A stretch of DNA of 64,000 nt from JAABQG01 sp963726365 (GTDB lineage: Bacteria > Pseudomonadota > Gammaproteobacteria > Burkholderiales > Burkholderiaceae_C). Shown piece after piece: positions 36,357-47,571 of the stretch (within the stretch, counting starts at the first letter, position 1; every line of letters starts with the position of its first letter). The DNA is taken from positions 310,001-374,000 of the forward strand of contig CAVSCI010000003.1 in NCBI GenBank assembly GCA_963726365.1, read 5' to 3'. The notes under the pieces were generated by a model, which did no database searches, had not been told where the DNA came from, and saw nothing but the letters and a program-made list of their open reading frames with translations. The position numbers and the translations under genes are program-made.

Positions 36357-37742
36357 ATGGTCCCGGTTTTCGACCCCCTGCGACTGAGCGCGGTATCACT
36401 GGATGTGCTGAGCGCAGGGCGTGCCACGCCGGACGCCATCGCTGTGCGCCAGAAGACGCGGCTGGCCAGCGTCCTTGGCGCCGCACTGGACGGATCGGTC
36501 TTTTACCGCGAACACTTGCAGGGCGCCACCCGCGCCACGCCACTGGCCGCGCTGCCGGTCGTCAGCCGCGGCGAGTTGATGGAGCGCTTTGACGAGTGGG
36601 TCACCGATCCGCGCCTCAAGCTGGCCGAACTGCAGGCCTTCACGGCCGATCCGGCGCGCATAGGCGAGCCCTGGCTCGGCCGGTACGTCGTCTGGGAGAG
36701 CTCCGGCACGAGCGGCCTGCCTGGCGTGTTTGTCCAGGACGCGCAATGCATGGCGGTGTACGACGCGCTGGAGGCCCTGCGGCGCAGCCGGCCGATGTCG
36801 CTCCTGCGCTGGATGGACCCGCTGTACCTGACCGAACGCATTGCCTTTGTCGGCGCCACCGGCGGACACTTCGCCAGCCATGTTTCCATCGAGCGGCTGC
36901 GCCAGCTCAACCCCTGGATGGCGCAGGGCATCCGCAGCTTCTCGATCCTGCAGCCGACCGCAGACCTCGTGGCCGGGCTCAATGCCTTTTCGCCCAGCGT
37001 GATCGCCACCTACCCCAGTGTGGCGGCGCTGCTGGCCGAGGAGGCCGCGCGCGGAGAGCTCCGCATTGCGCCGCGTGAGGTCTGGACCGGTGGCGAAACC
37101 CTGGACGATGCGGTGCGCCGGCGGGTGGAGCAGGCGCTGGCCTGTGCGGTGCGCAACAGCTATGGCGCATCCGAGTTCCTGACCATGGGCTGGGAATGCG
37201 GGCACGGCCGGATGCACGTCAATGCGGACTGGGTCATCCTGGAGCCGGTGGACGAACACCTTCGGCCAGTGCCGCCGGGCGAGGCCTCCTGCTCCACGCT
37301 GCTGACGCACCTGGCGAACACGGTGCAACCACTGATTCGCTATGACCTGGGCGACCAGCTCACGATCCGACACGGGCGCTGCGCCTGCGGCTCGCCCCTG
37401 CCCGTGATCGAGGTGCAGGGCCGCCTGGACGACCCCCTGGTCATGGCGGGCCTGAACGGTCAGGCCGTGACGCTGCTGCCCATGGCACTGACCACGTTGC
37501 TGGAAGACGACGCCGGTGTTTTTGATTTTCAGCTGAGCCAGCAGGATGAGCGCACGCTGGTGCTGCGCCTGGCGCTCACCGGGGATGCCGCTGCTTCCGC
37601 CATGGCGCGTTGCCGGGCGGCGCTCCACGCCTTCGCCGCCACGCAGGGCCTCAAGCCGATACGCCTGATCGAGGAACTGGGGCAGCCTGTGCCGCGCGGG
37701 CGCAGCGGCAAGGCGTGTCGGGTCATCGCCAGGGCATCCTGA
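36357..37742 (+). CDS. Adenylate-forming enzyme of the phenylacetate-CoA ligase / F390-synthetase-like group
   Basis: A 461-residue member of the PaaK-like branch of the ANL superfamily. The phosphate loop is WESSGTSGLPGVFVQD, followed by the acceptor motif NSYGASEFLTMGWECG and the adenylate-binding IRYDLGDQLTIR. A short C-terminal domain ends with basic residues (RGRSGKACRVI). Enzymes of this type activate a carboxylate with ATP before transfer to a thiol or amine. The substrate and product are unknown, and no thiolation domain or partner is adjacent. It is divergent from phaC, with a 231-bp gap in which I see no further feature. Confidence 0.82.
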   Translation: MVPVFDPLRLSAVSLDVLSAGRATPDAIAVRQKTRLASVLGAALDGSVFYREHLQGATRATPLAALPVVSRGELMERFDEWVTDPRLKLAELQAFTADPARIGEPWLGRYVVWESSGTSGLPGVFVQDAQCMAVYDALEALRRSRPMSLLRWMDPLYLTERIAFVGATGGHFASHVSIERLRQLNPWMAQGIRSFSILQPTADLVAGLNAFSPSVIATYPSVAALLAEEAARGELRIAPREVWTGGETLDDAVRRRVEQALACAVRNSYGASEFLTMGWECGHGRMHVNADWVILEPVDEHLRPVPPGEASCSTLLTHLANTVQPLIRYDLGDQLTIRHGRCACGSPLPVIEVQGRLDDPLVMAGLNGQAVTLLPMALTTLLEDDAGVFDFQLSQQDERTLVLRLALTGDAAASAMARCRAALHAFAATQGLKPIRLIEELGQPVPRGRSGKACRVIARAS

Positions 37743-37759
37743 GCCTCTATGAAGCTGGG

Positions 37760-40516
37760 CTACTGCCAGCCGAAACGTCGGATGTAATACGCCTTCATCG
37801 CCTGGGTCAGTGCAACGTACCCGGCCAGCATGCCCGCGACGTAGGCAAAGAACACGGGCGGTAGCGCCTGCAGCTTGAACCAGTGCGCCAGCGGCCCCAT
37901 CGGCAGGAAAACGCCCACGGCCATGATGAGGCTGGTCATGACCAGCAGCGGCGTCGCGGCCCGGCTCTGCACAAAAGGAATCAGCGGGGTGCGGATCATG
38001 TGGACGATCAGCGTCTGCGTCAGCACGCCCATCACGAACCAGCCGGACTGGAACAGCGTCTGCTGGGCCACGGTGTTGGCGCCAAATACAAACCACATGA
38101 GCGCATAGGTGGCGAGGTCGAACACCGAACTGACCGGCCCGAAATACAGCATGAAGCGGCCGATCTCGGCGGGCTGCCAGTGCAGCGGCTTGTTCAGCAA
38201 CTCGCTGTCGACGTTGTCGAAGGGGATCGCCGACTGGGACACGTCATACAGCAGGTTCTGCACCAGCAGGTGCATCGGCAGCATCGGCAGGAACGGGATG
38301 AAGGCGCTGGCGACCAGCACTGACAGCACATTGCCGAAGTTGGAACTGGCCGTCATCTTGATGTACTTGAGCATGTTGACAAAGGTGCGCCGACCCTCCA
38401 GCACGCCCTGGTCGAGCACCAGCAGGTTCTTCTCGAGCAGGATGATGTCGGCCGCCTCCTTGGCAATGTCCACCGCCGTGTCCACCGAGATGCCGATGTC
38501 GGCCACCCGCAGCGCGGCCGCGTCGTTGATGCCGTCGCCCATGTAGCCCACCACATGGCCCCGGCCCTTGAGCAGGCGCACGATGCGCTCCTTGTGCGCT
38601 GGCGTCAGCTTGGCGAAGACGGTGGTCTTCTCGGCGCTGATGGCGAGTTGCGTGTCGTCCAGCGCTTCGATATCGGAGCCCAGCAGCACCACGCCCGCCG
38701 CCAGGCCCACGTCGTGGCAGATCTTGGCGGTGACGGCTTCGTTGTCACCGGTGAGGATCTTGACCGTCACGCCGTGGCGGGCCAGCGCCGCCAACGCCGG
38801 CGCGGTGGTTTCCTTGGGCGGATCGAGGAAGGCCACGTAGCCGACCAGGGTCAGGGCGGCTTCGTCGGGGACGCTGTAGTCCGTTTTTTCGGGTGGCAGC
38901 GCCTTCACGGCGACGGCCACCACGCGCAGCCCCTGGGCGTTGAGGGCCTTCGTGAGCGCGTGCTGGCGTTCCAGCAGGCCCGGGCTCAGCGGTTCGCTCG
39001 CCTCGCCACGGCGCACCGTGGTGCACACGGCCAGGATTTCCTCGACGGCGCCTTTGCAGATCAGCAGGTGACGCTGGTCGCGTTCGGCGACCACCACCGA
39101 CATGCGACGGCGGCTGAAGTCGAAAGGCATCTCGTCCACCTTGCTGAAAGACGCCACCACGTCCAGTTCGTGGTGCACTTCCGCATGCTTGAGCACGGCC
39201 ACGTCGAGCAGGTTCTTCAGGCCGGTCTGGTAGTAGCTGTTGAGGTAGACCATCTTCAGCACCTGCGCCGACTCGTCGCCCCAGGCGTCGGGGTGCTGCG
39301 CCAGCACGATGCGGTCTTGCGTCAGCGTGCCGGTCTTGTCGGTGCACAGCACATCCATGGCGCCAAAGTTCTGGATCGCGTCCAGGCGCTTCACGATCAC
39401 TTTCTTGCGTGACAGGAACACCGCGCCGCGCGCCAGGGTCGAGGTCACGATCATCGGCAGCATCTCCGGCGTCAGGCCCACGGCGATCGACAGCGCGAAA
39501 AGCAGCGCCTGCAGCCAGTCGCCCTTGGTGAAGCCGTTGAGCAGCAGCACCAGCGGCACCATCAGGGCCATGAAGCGGATCAACAGCCAACTGACCCGGT
39601 TCACCCCGGTCTGGAACGAGGTCGGCGAGCGGTCGGTAGTCGACACCCGCTGCGCCAGCGCGCCGAAGTAAGTGTGCTTGCCGGTGGCCAGAACCAGCGC
39701 AGTGGCCGAGCCCGACACCACGTTGGTGCCCATGAACAGGATGCTGTCGAGCTCCAGCGGGTTGATCGTCTTCGGGTCGCGCTGCACTGGAAACTTTTCG
39801 ACCGGCATGGATTCGCCGGTCATCGCCGACTGTCCGACGAACAGATCCTTGGCCGCGAGCAGGCGCAGGTCCGCCGGGATCATGTCGCCGGCGGACAGCA
39901 GCAGCACGTCGCCCGGCACCAGCTGGCGGATCGGCAGTTCGATCTGCCGGGGTCCGGCGTCGCCGGGTATGGCGCCTTCGCTGGACGTTTTCGCCGAACC
40001 AGCACGGTCGCGACGCAGGACGGTCGCCGTGCTGCTGACCATGGCCTTGAGCTTGTCGGCCGCCTGGTGCGAGCGGTTTTCCTGCCAGAAGCGCAGGCCC
40101 GTGGACAGCACCACCATGGTCGAGATGACGATCGCCGCCCTGGTGTCGTCGGTGGCCGCCGAAATGGCGGCCAGCACCGTCAGCAGCAGGTTGAACGGGT
40201 TCTTGTAGCAGTGCCACAGGTGCTGCCACGCCGGCAAGGGCTTTTCGTGCTCGACCTCGTTGGGGCCAAAGTGCCGCCGGGCTGCGCGTGCCTCGGCCTC
40301 GGTCAGCCCGTCGGGGTGGGCATGCAGCGTCTTGAGCAGGGCCTCCGGTTCGCTGCGCGCGGCGGCAGACAAGGTCTGTGCCAATGGGGCTGGCACGTCC
40401 CGGCTGATCGGTGCGCCCTCAAAGGATTCCAGCAGGGCGATGCGCCGGAACAGCCGGTGGATGGCGCGACTGTGCAGAAAACGGGCGAAAAGACCTGAGT
40501 GTTTGCCGCGGTTCAT
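37760..40516 (-). CDS. mgtA: Magnesium-translocating P-type ATPase (P3B)
   Basis: A 918-residue Mg2+ importer. The N-terminal actuator region precedes LLTVLAAISAATDD (helix 1). It has the TGES loop (SAMTGESMPVEKF), phosphorylation site CTDKTGTLTQD (D near residue 391), nucleotide-binding ICKGAVEEILAVCTTVRRGE, and hinge KILTGDNEAVTAKI with YMGDGINDAAALRVADIGIS. Membrane helices follow to the C-terminus. FGPNEVEHEKPLPAW is typical of MgtA/MgtB. Start 40516 is used; an in-frame codon at 40552 is possible. No mgtC or leader structure was recognised upstream. Confidence 0.93.
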   Translation of the reverse strand: MNRGKHSGLFARFLHSRAIHRLFRRIALLESFEGAPISRDVPAPLAQTLSAAARSEPEALLKTLHAHPDGLTEAEARAARRHFGPNEVEHEKPLPAWQHLWHCYKNPFNLLLTVLAAISAATDDTRAAIVISTMVVLSTGLRFWQENRSHQAADKLKAMVSSTATVLRRDRAGSAKTSSEGAIPGDAGPRQIELPIRQLVPGDVLLLSAGDMIPADLRLLAAKDLFVGQSAMTGESMPVEKFPVQRDPKTINPLELDSILFMGTNVVSGSATALVLATGKHTYFGALAQRVSTTDRSPTSFQTGVNRVSWLLIRFMALMVPLVLLLNGFTKGDWLQALLFALSIAVGLTPEMLPMIVTSTLARGAVFLSRKKVIVKRLDAIQNFGAMDVLCTDKTGTLTQDRIVLAQHPDAWGDESAQVLKMVYLNSYYQTGLKNLLDVAVLKHAEVHHELDVVASFSKVDEMPFDFSRRRMSVVVAERDQRHLLICKGAVEEILAVCTTVRRGEASEPLSPGLLERQHALTKALNAQGLRVVAVAVKALPPEKTDYSVPDEAALTLVGYVAFLDPPKETTAPALAALARHGVTVKILTGDNEAVTAKICHDVGLAAGVVLLGSDIEALDDTQLAISAEKTTVFAKLTPAHKERIVRLLKGRGHVVGYMGDGINDAAALRVADIGISVDTAVDIAKEAADIILLEKNLLVLDQGVLEGRRTFVNMLKYIKMTASSNFGNVLSVLVASAFIPFLPMLPMHLLVQNLLYDVSQSAIPFDNVDSELLNKPLHWQPAEIGRFMLYFGPVSSVFDLATYALMWFVFGANTVAQQTLFQSGWFVMGVLTQTLIVHMIRTPLIPFVQSRAATPLLVMTSLIMAVGVFLPMGPLAHWFKLQALPPVFFAYVAGMLAGYVALTQAMKAYYIRRFGWQ

Positions 40517-40609
40517 GAATGGCTCCCGAAGGCTGGCCGGACCCGATGCCATGGCCCGGCCCCCTTCACAGCCCCTACCTTACACCCGTGGGGCGAAGGC
40601 AGGTTGAAG

Positions 40610-41945
<1,336 letters not shown>

Positions 41946-41949
<4 letters not shown>

Positions 41950-42570
41950 GGGCTTTCAAGCGAGTGCAGCTCGGCGAGCGTGTTGGCGTTGAAAAAGGCC
42001 TTGGGGTCGTCGCCGCGGCGCGTCGAAGGGCACGATCACGGTCTTGTGCAAGGCCGTCCAGGCGTCGATCTTGCGGCCGCCGTCCTGGGTGAAGGTCACC
42101 AGGCTCTCCAGCAGATCCGCGCGCAGCAGGCAGAACACTGGCTGGGTGCGCACGCGGCCGTCTTCCTCGGGCGCGGCCGCCATGGCGATCTCGGCGCCCT
42201 CCCGGTCCAGCGCTTCGGCCAAGCGCGCCGCCAGGTCCAGCGGAAACAGGGGCGTGTCGCAGGGCACGGTGAGCAGGTAGGGGGACTCACAGCGTTCCAG
42301 GCCGGTCATGAAACCCGCCAGCGGCCCGGCATAGTCGGCTAGCGTGTCGGGCCAGACTGCGCCACAAAAGGCTTCGTAGGCCGCCAGGTTGCGGTTGGCG
42401 TTGATCATCACTTCGCCAATCAGCCCGCCTTGCTGCATCTGCAGTCGCATCAGCGTGTGCAACGCCAGCGGCATGCCGTTGAACGTCTGCAGGCCCTTGT
42501 CCACCCCGCCCATGCGCGAGCCGCGCCCGCCGGCCAGGACCAGCGCCGTGATGTCGTGTGCATTGATCAT
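41946..42570 (-). CDS. mobA: Molybdenum cofactor guanylyltransferase MobA, one extra base near 42015
   Basis: Adds GMP to molybdopterin to make the bis-MGD precursor. The nucleotide-binding N-terminus is ALVLAGGRGSRMGGVDKGLQ. Further motifs are ADYAGPLAGFMTGLE and LLTVPCDTPLFPLDLAARL. Near the end the frame PFDAP changes to GDDPKAFFNANTLAELHSLE when one base near 42015 is removed, restoring the usual MobA C-terminus and a stop (TGA) that overlaps the moeA ATG. About 207 residues. It lies between moaA and moeA. Confidence 0.9.
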
Positions 42571-42683
42571 GTCTGTGTCATTCGTCGTGAAGAGGTTTTG
42601 CCGCCGGGCCGCCCCAAGGCAAAATGCGGCCCCCTTGGGGGGCAGGGAGCCACGCGCAGCGGGCGACCGTGGGGGTCATAGGC
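42571..42683. other. Intergenic GC-rich spacer moaA-mobA
   Basis: Contains a very G/C-rich block (CCCCCTTGGGGGGCAGGGAG, then CGACCGTGGGGG). From memory, similar blocks recur between genes of Comamonadaceae; only this one clear copy is seen here. It has a small symmetrical CCCCC/GGGGG core that could fold. Confidence 0.4.
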
Positions 42684-43839
42684 CTAGCCACCGATGTAGC
42701 TCATCTCGACCCGGCGGCTTCCCGTGCCCGTGTCCGGTGTCATGCGTGCTGCGCAGCTCGGAGTAGCGGTCGCTGCGGCCTTGCCAGATGGCACCGATGG
42801 CCGAGGCGATGTCCTCGTCGCTCGCGCCGCCGCGGATCAGCGCGCGCAGGTCGTAGCCCTGGCCGGCGAACAGGCACAGGTACAGCTTGCCTTCGGTGGA
42901 CAGGCGGGCGCGGTTGCAGTCGCGGCAGAAGGCCTGCGTCACGCTGCTGATCACGCCGATTTCACCCAGTGCCGGGTCGTATTGACCGTCCGGTCCGGCA
43001 TAGCCCCAACGCTCGGCCGTCTCGCCGGGGGCGGAAGGCTCCAACTGCACCAGCGGCAGAGCGGCGTGGATCATCTTCACCACGTCGGCGCTGGGCAGCA
43101 CCTCGTCCATGCGCCAGCCGTTGGTCGCGCCCACGTCCATGTACTCGATGAAGCGCAGCACGATGCCCGTGCCCTGGAAGTGCCGCGCCATGCGCAGGAT
43201 CTCATGCTCGTTGGTGCCGCGTTTGACCACCATGTTGATCTTCAGGCTGTGGCCCGGCTCCCCCGAGCCCAGCCCCGCCGCGCGGGCGGCCTCGATGCCG
43301 TCGAGCACGTCGGCCACGGGAAAGTCCACATCGTTCATGGCGCGGAACACCGCGTCGTCCAGCCCGTCCAGGCTCACAGTCACCCTCTTCAAGCCCGCCG
43401 CCTTGAGCGACTTCGCCTTGCGCGCCAGCAGCGAGCCGTTGGTGGTGAGCGTCAGGTCCAGCGGCCGGCCGTCCGGGGTGCGCAGCGCGGCGAGTTGTTC
43501 GATCAGCACCTCGATGTTCTTGCGCAGCAGCGGTTCGCCGCCGGTCAGGCGGATCTTGCGCACGCCGTGAGCGACGAACAGCCGGGCAGTGCGGGTGATT
43601 TCCTCGAATGTCAGCAGCGCGCCGTGCGGCAGATAGGGGTAGTCCTTGTCGAACACCTCCTTGGGCATGCAGTAGTTGCAGCGGAAGTTGCAGCGGTCGG
43701 TCACGCTGATGCGCAGGTCGCTCAGCGGGCGGCCCAGGGCGTCACTGAGCAGGCCGTCGGCGACGATGCGCTGCGCGGGAATGGCGGCCGCCAGCGAGGC
43801 GATGCGCTGGTCGACCAAGGGAATGACGCGTTCGGACAT
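42684..43839 (-). CDS. moaA: GTP 3',8-cyclase MoaA, one extra base near 42744
   Basis: Radical SAM enzyme for the first step of molybdenum cofactor synthesis. The SAM cluster cysteines are in SVTDRCNFRCNYCMPKE, SAM contacts include RLTGGEPLLRKN, and the second cluster is in FCRDCNRARLSTEGKLYLCL. In the raw frame the end is scrambled. Removing one base near 42744 gives RSTMTPDTGTGSRRVEMSYI followed by GG and TAG. The C-terminal Gly-Gly is the conserved catalytic tail of MoaA, strong support for the correction. Corrected length is about 384 residues. First gene of moaA-mobA-moeA. Confidence 0.94.
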
Positions 43840-43903
43840 GCGGGCGATTATGCCGGGGTGGTATCCCCTTGCGTCGAGGGGGATTCCGCTGGTGGCGGCG
43901 TGT

Positions 43904-44665
43904 TCAGACGCAGCGTGCGCCGTCCACCTCGATGCAGACGCCGCTGATGAAGGCGGCCTCGTCGCTGGCCAGGTACAAGGCGGCGTTGGCCACGTCCAGC
44001 GAGGTGGAGAAGCGGCCCAGCGGGATGGTGGCGCGGAATTTCGCCAGGCGTTCCTCGGTCAGTTCGCCACCGGCGAATTCGGAGGCCAGGCCGGTGGTGG
44101 GGTTGAACACCGGGTTGATGCAGTTCACGCGAATGTTGTCCGGCCCCAGCTCGGCCGCCAGCGACTTGCTGGTGGTGATGACCGCCCCCTTGGAGCCGTT
44201 GTACCAGGTCAGGCCGGGGCGCGGGCGCACGCCGGCGGTGGAGGCGATATTGATGAAGCTGCCGCCGCCGTTGGCGCGAAACGCCGGCACGGCGTGAATG
44301 GTGGACAGGTAGATGCTCTTCACGTTGACCGCATAGCAGCGGTCGAATTCCTCCTCGCTGACCTCCAGCGCCGGGCGGTTTCGGTGCGTCCAGCCGGCGT
44401 TGTTGACCATCGCGTCGAGCTTGCCGTGGCGCTGTACCGCTGCGTCCACCAGCGCCTTGACTTCGGCCGACTTCGTGACGTCGGCCTGGAAGAACGCCGC
44501 ATCGCCGCCGGCGCGCAGGATCTCCTCGACCACCTTGTTGCCCAGCACCGCATTGATGTCGTTCACGATGACGCGCGCGCCCTCGGCCGCCAGGCGCAGG
44601 GCGATGCCCTCGCCAATGCCGCCGCCGGCGCCCGTGACGATGATGGATTTGTTCTTGATGCGCAT
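43904..44665 (-). CDS. Short-chain dehydrogenase/reductase (FabG-like)
   Basis: A 253-residue classical SDR. The cofactor motif is VTGAGGGIGEGIALRLA, then DVTKSAEVKALV, the NNAG-type strand DAMVNNAGWTHRN, and the catalytic Ser/Tyr/Lys in INIASTAGVRPRP and WYNGSKGAVI. C-terminal FISGVCIEVDGARCV is normal. The acidic D after the second strand (VNDINAV) suggests NAD rather than NADP. ATG 44665 follows AGGAGA. It is probably co-transcribed with the aldehyde dehydrogenase upstream, so alcohol and aldehyde oxidation may be linked. Substrate unknown. Confidence 0.9.
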   Translation of the reverse strand: MRIKNKSIIVTGAGGGIGEGIALRLAAEGARVIVNDINAVLGNKVVEEILRAGGDAAFFQADVTKSAEVKALVDAAVQRHGKLDAMVNNAGWTHRNRPALEVSEEEFDRCYAVNVKSIYLSTIHAVPAFRANGGGSFINIASTAGVRPRPGLTWYNGSKGAVITTSKSLAAELGPDNIRVNCINPVFNPTTGLASEFAGGELTEERLAKFRATIPLGRFSTSLDVANAALYLASDEAAFISGVCIEVDGARCV

Positions 44666-44682
44666 GATGAGGTCTCCTGTTT

Positions 44683-44748
44683 GCTTCTTTATTGATAGCT
44701 TAAAACGACCATTCCACGATGGATAATGGCCATTTTTGTCGATATTTC
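44683..44748 (+). repeat. Dispersed ~50 bp repeat, copy 7 (intergenic, SDR-ALDH)
   Basis: Reads TATTGATAGC, ACGACCATTCCACGATGGA and ATGGCCATTTTTG, the clearest full-length intergenic copy and the closest match to the copy inside moeA. Confidence 0.78.
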
Positions 44749-44783
44749 TTGCGGGCAAAGGCGCTGAAGGGTGCTGGGGCCGG

Positions 44784-46217
44784 TCAGCCGTGCCGGATCG
44801 CCACGGTCTTCAGTGTCGTGAACCCGAGCAGCGCCTCGAAGCCTTTTTCCCGCCCGTAGCCCGAGGACTTCACGCCGCCGAAGGGCAACTCCACGCCGCC
44901 GCCCGCGCCATAGTTGTTGATGAAGACCTGGCCGCTTTTCACGCGCCTGGCCATGCGGAACTGGCGCGCGCCATCGCGCGTCCAGACGCCGGCGACCAGG
45001 CCGAACTTCGTGGCGTTGGCCAGCTCGACAGCGTGGTCTTCGTCACGGAAACTCATGGCCGACAGCACCGGGCCGAAGACTTCCTCCTGTGCCAGGCGGT
45101 GCATCACGGGCACATCGCGCAGCAGGGTGGGGGCCTGGTAGTAACCGGTCTCGGGCGCCTCGTCCACGATCTGGCCCTGCGCCACCATCGGGATGCCGGC
45201 CACCTGGGCGTCGCTCAGGAAGTCCCACACGCGCTGCTGCTGGCTGGCGCGGATCAGTGGGCCGACGTCCAGGTCCAGGATGGCCGGGCCGACGCGCAGT
45301 TTCTCGAACGCCTTGCCCAGGCGTTCCAGAAGGGTTTCGTAGATCAGCTCGTCGATCAGCACGCGCGAGCCGGCGCTGCAGGTCTGGCCGGCGTTCTGCA
45401 CGATGGCGTTGATGACCATCGGGATGGCCGCGTCCAGGTCGGCGTCGGCAAAGATGATCTGCGGGCTCTTGCCGCCGAGCTCCAGCGTGACCGGGCAATG
45501 GCGCTCGGCCGCGACCTGCTGGATGATCGTGCCCACGCCGGGGCTGCCGGTGAAGCTGATGTGGTCGATGCCCGGGTGGCGCGCCAGCGCATCGCCCACC
45601 TCGTGGCCGTAGCCGGTGACGATGTTGATCGCGCCGGCCGGAAAGCCCACCTCGGCGGCGAGCTGCGCCACGCGGATCAGGCTCAGGCAGGCGTCTTCGG
45701 CGGGCTTGACCACGCTCACGTTGCCGGCGGCCAGCGCACCACCCACGCTGCGCCCGAAGATCTGCATCGGGTAGTTCCAGGGGATGATGTGCCCGGTCAC
45801 GCCGTGCGGCTCGCGCCATGTCAGCACGCTGTAGCCATCCTGGTAGGGGATGGTCTCGCCGTGCAGCTTGTCGCAGGCCCCGGCGTAGTACTCGAAGTAG
45901 CGCACCAGCGCCAGCGCGTCGGCTTTGGCCTGCTTGGTCGGCTTGCCGCAGTCGCGCTGCTCGATGGCCGCGAGTTCGTCGGCGTGCTCGGCCACCTTGG
46001 CCGAGAGCTTCATCAGCAGGCGGCCGCGCTCGGCGGCGCTCACCTTGCACCAGACCGCGTCGAAGCACTGGCGCGCGGCGTGCACGGCTGCGTCGATGTC
46101 CTGGGCGCTGCTGCGCTGGATCTCGTCGAAAACCTGGCCGTCTGACGGGTCGATCACCGGGATCGTGCGGCCGGACGAGGAGGGCGTGGAGGCGTTGGCG
46201 ATGTAATTGAGCTGCAT
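44784..46217 (-). CDS. NAD(P)-dependent aldehyde dehydrogenase
   Basis: A 477-residue ALDH superfamily enzyme. Visible motifs are WNYPMQIFGRSVGGALAAGN (cofactor pocket), FTGSPGVGTIIQQVAAE, the general base in VTLELGGKSPQIIFADAD, the catalytic cysteine in NAGQTCSAGSRVLI, and EEVFGPVLSAMSF. ATG 46217 is chosen; 46268 is in frame. The closest groups by eye are betaine-aldehyde and gamma-glutamyl-aminobutyraldehyde dehydrogenases, but the substrate cannot be assigned. It sits upstream of the SDR gene on the same strand. Confidence 0.92.
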   Translation of the reverse strand: MQLNYIANASTPSSSGRTIPVIDPSDGQVFDEIQRSSAQDIDAAVHAARQCFDAVWCKVSAAERGRLLMKLSAKVAEHADELAAIEQRDCGKPTKQAKADALALVRYFEYYAGACDKLHGETIPYQDGYSVLTWREPHGVTGHIIPWNYPMQIFGRSVGGALAAGNVSVVKPAEDACLSLIRVAQLAAEVGFPAGAINIVTGYGHEVGDALARHPGIDHISFTGSPGVGTIIQQVAAERHCPVTLELGGKSPQIIFADADLDAAIPMVINAIVQNAGQTCSAGSRVLIDELIYETLLERLGKAFEKLRVGPAILDLDVGPLIRASQQQRVWDFLSDAQVAGIPMVAQGQIVDEAPETGYYQAPTLLRDVPVMHRLAQEEVFGPVLSAMSFRDEDHAVELANATKFGLVAGVWTRDGARQFRMARRVKSGQVFINNYGAGGGVELPFGGVKSSGYGREKGFEALLGFTTLKTVAIRHG

Positions 46218-46309
46218 GGCTTCATTTTGACGCAAACCCGCGCTGCCAGCGATTTGCTGGACGGCCACAACGGGTTAGCATGCCTTGTTTCCAGGGTAAA
46301 GCGAATCGC

Positions 46310-47548
46310 ATGAGCACCTCGTCCCGTCATCCATCGCCCGCGGGGCCGCCCGGCCCACCGGTTCCGCTGCGCCGCTTGCCAGCCAGCATCTGGGCGTTGG
46401 GCTTCGTCAGCCTGCTGATGGACATTTCGTCCGAAATGGTCCACAGCCTGCTGCCGCTGTTCATGGTCGGCTCGCTCGGCGTGAGCGTCGCGGTGGTCGG
46501 GCTGATCGAGGGGCTGGCCGAGGCCACGGCCTTGATCACCAAGGTGTTTTCCGGCGTCATCAGCGACTATTTCGGAAAACGCAAGACGCTCGCGGTGATC
46601 GGCTACGGGCTGGGCGCGCTGACCAAGCCGCTGTTTGCGCTGGCCTCGGGCCCGGGCCTGATCTTTTCGGCGCGCATGCTGGACCGGGTTGGCAAGGGCA
46701 TTCGCGGCGCGCCTCGCGACGCCCTGGTCGCCGACATCACGCCGCCCGAGCAGCGCGGCGCCGCGTTCGGCCTGCGCCAGTCGCTCGACACCGTGGGGGC
46801 GTTCGCCGGCCCCCTGCTGGCCGTGGGCCTGATGCTGCTGTGGGCCAATGACTACCGGGCGGTGTTTGCCGTCGCGGTGATTCCGGCGGCGCTGGCCGTC
46901 CTGCTGCTGGTCTTTGGCGTGCGCGAGCCGCAACGCGCGCCGGGGTCGGTGCGGGTCAACCCGATTTCGCGCGAGAACCTCAAGCGCCTGAGCCCCGCCT
47001 ACTGGTGGGTGGTGGGCATTGGCGCGGTGTTCACGCTGGCGCGGTTTTCCGAGGCTTTTCTGGTGCTGCGTGCCGAGCAGACCGGCGTGGCCGTGGCGCT
47101 GGTGCCCCTGGTGATGGTGGCCATGAACCTGGTCTATGCGGCCAGCGCTTACCCCTTTGGCAAGCTGTCCGACGGCATGTCGCACAACCGGCTGCTGCTC
47201 TGGGGCCTTGGCGTGCTTGTGGCCGCGGACGTCGTGCTGGCCGTCAGCACGCACTGGGCCGCCATGCTCGCGGGCGTCGCGCTGTGGGGGGTGCACATGG
47301 GCATGACCCAAGGGCTGCTGGCGGCCATGGTGGCCGACGTGGCGCCGGCCGACCTGCGCGGCACCGCCTACGGGTTCTTCAACCTGATGAGTGGCCTGGC
47401 CATGCTGGCCGCCAGCGTGGTGGCGGGCCTGCTGTGGCAGGGCCTGGGTGCACCTGCAACCTTTGCCGCTGGCGCGGGCTTCAGCTTGCTGGCGATGGGC
47501 GGTTTGCTGTGGCGATACTGGCGCTTGCCACCGGCTGGCGGCAACTAG
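46310..47548 (+). CDS. MFS transporter
   Basis: A 412-residue major facilitator with 12 predicted helices. The loop 2-3 signature appears as GVISDYFGKRKTLAVIGYGL, and RVGKGIRGAPRDALVADI follows in helix 4-5. The second half repeats it as YPFGKLSDGMSHNRLLLWGL. The polar N-terminus is rich in Pro (GPPGPPVPLRRLP). The RGAPRDAL motif is typical of a small MFS subgroup of unknown substrate seen in many proteobacteria. ATG 46310; divergent from the ALDH gene. Confidence 0.9.
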   Translation: MSTSSRHPSPAGPPGPPVPLRRLPASIWALGFVSLLMDISSEMVHSLLPLFMVGSLGVSVAVVGLIEGLAEATALITKVFSGVISDYFGKRKTLAVIGYGLGALTKPLFALASGPGLIFSARMLDRVGKGIRGAPRDALVADITPPEQRGAAFGLRQSLDTVGAFAGPLLAVGLMLLWANDYRAVFAVAVIPAALAVLLLVFGVREPQRAPGSVRVNPISRENLKRLSPAYWWVVGIGAVFTLARFSEAFLVLRAEQTGVAVALVPLVMVAMNLVYAASAYPFGKLSDGMSHNRLLLWGLGVLVAADVVLAVSTHWAAMLAGVALWGVHMGMTQGLLAAMVADVAPADLRGTAYGFFNLMSGLAMLAASVVAGLLWQGLGAPATFAAGAGFSLLAMGGLLWRYWRLPPAGGN

Positions 47549-47571
47549 ACAGGTTTCGAATCGGGCAGCGT

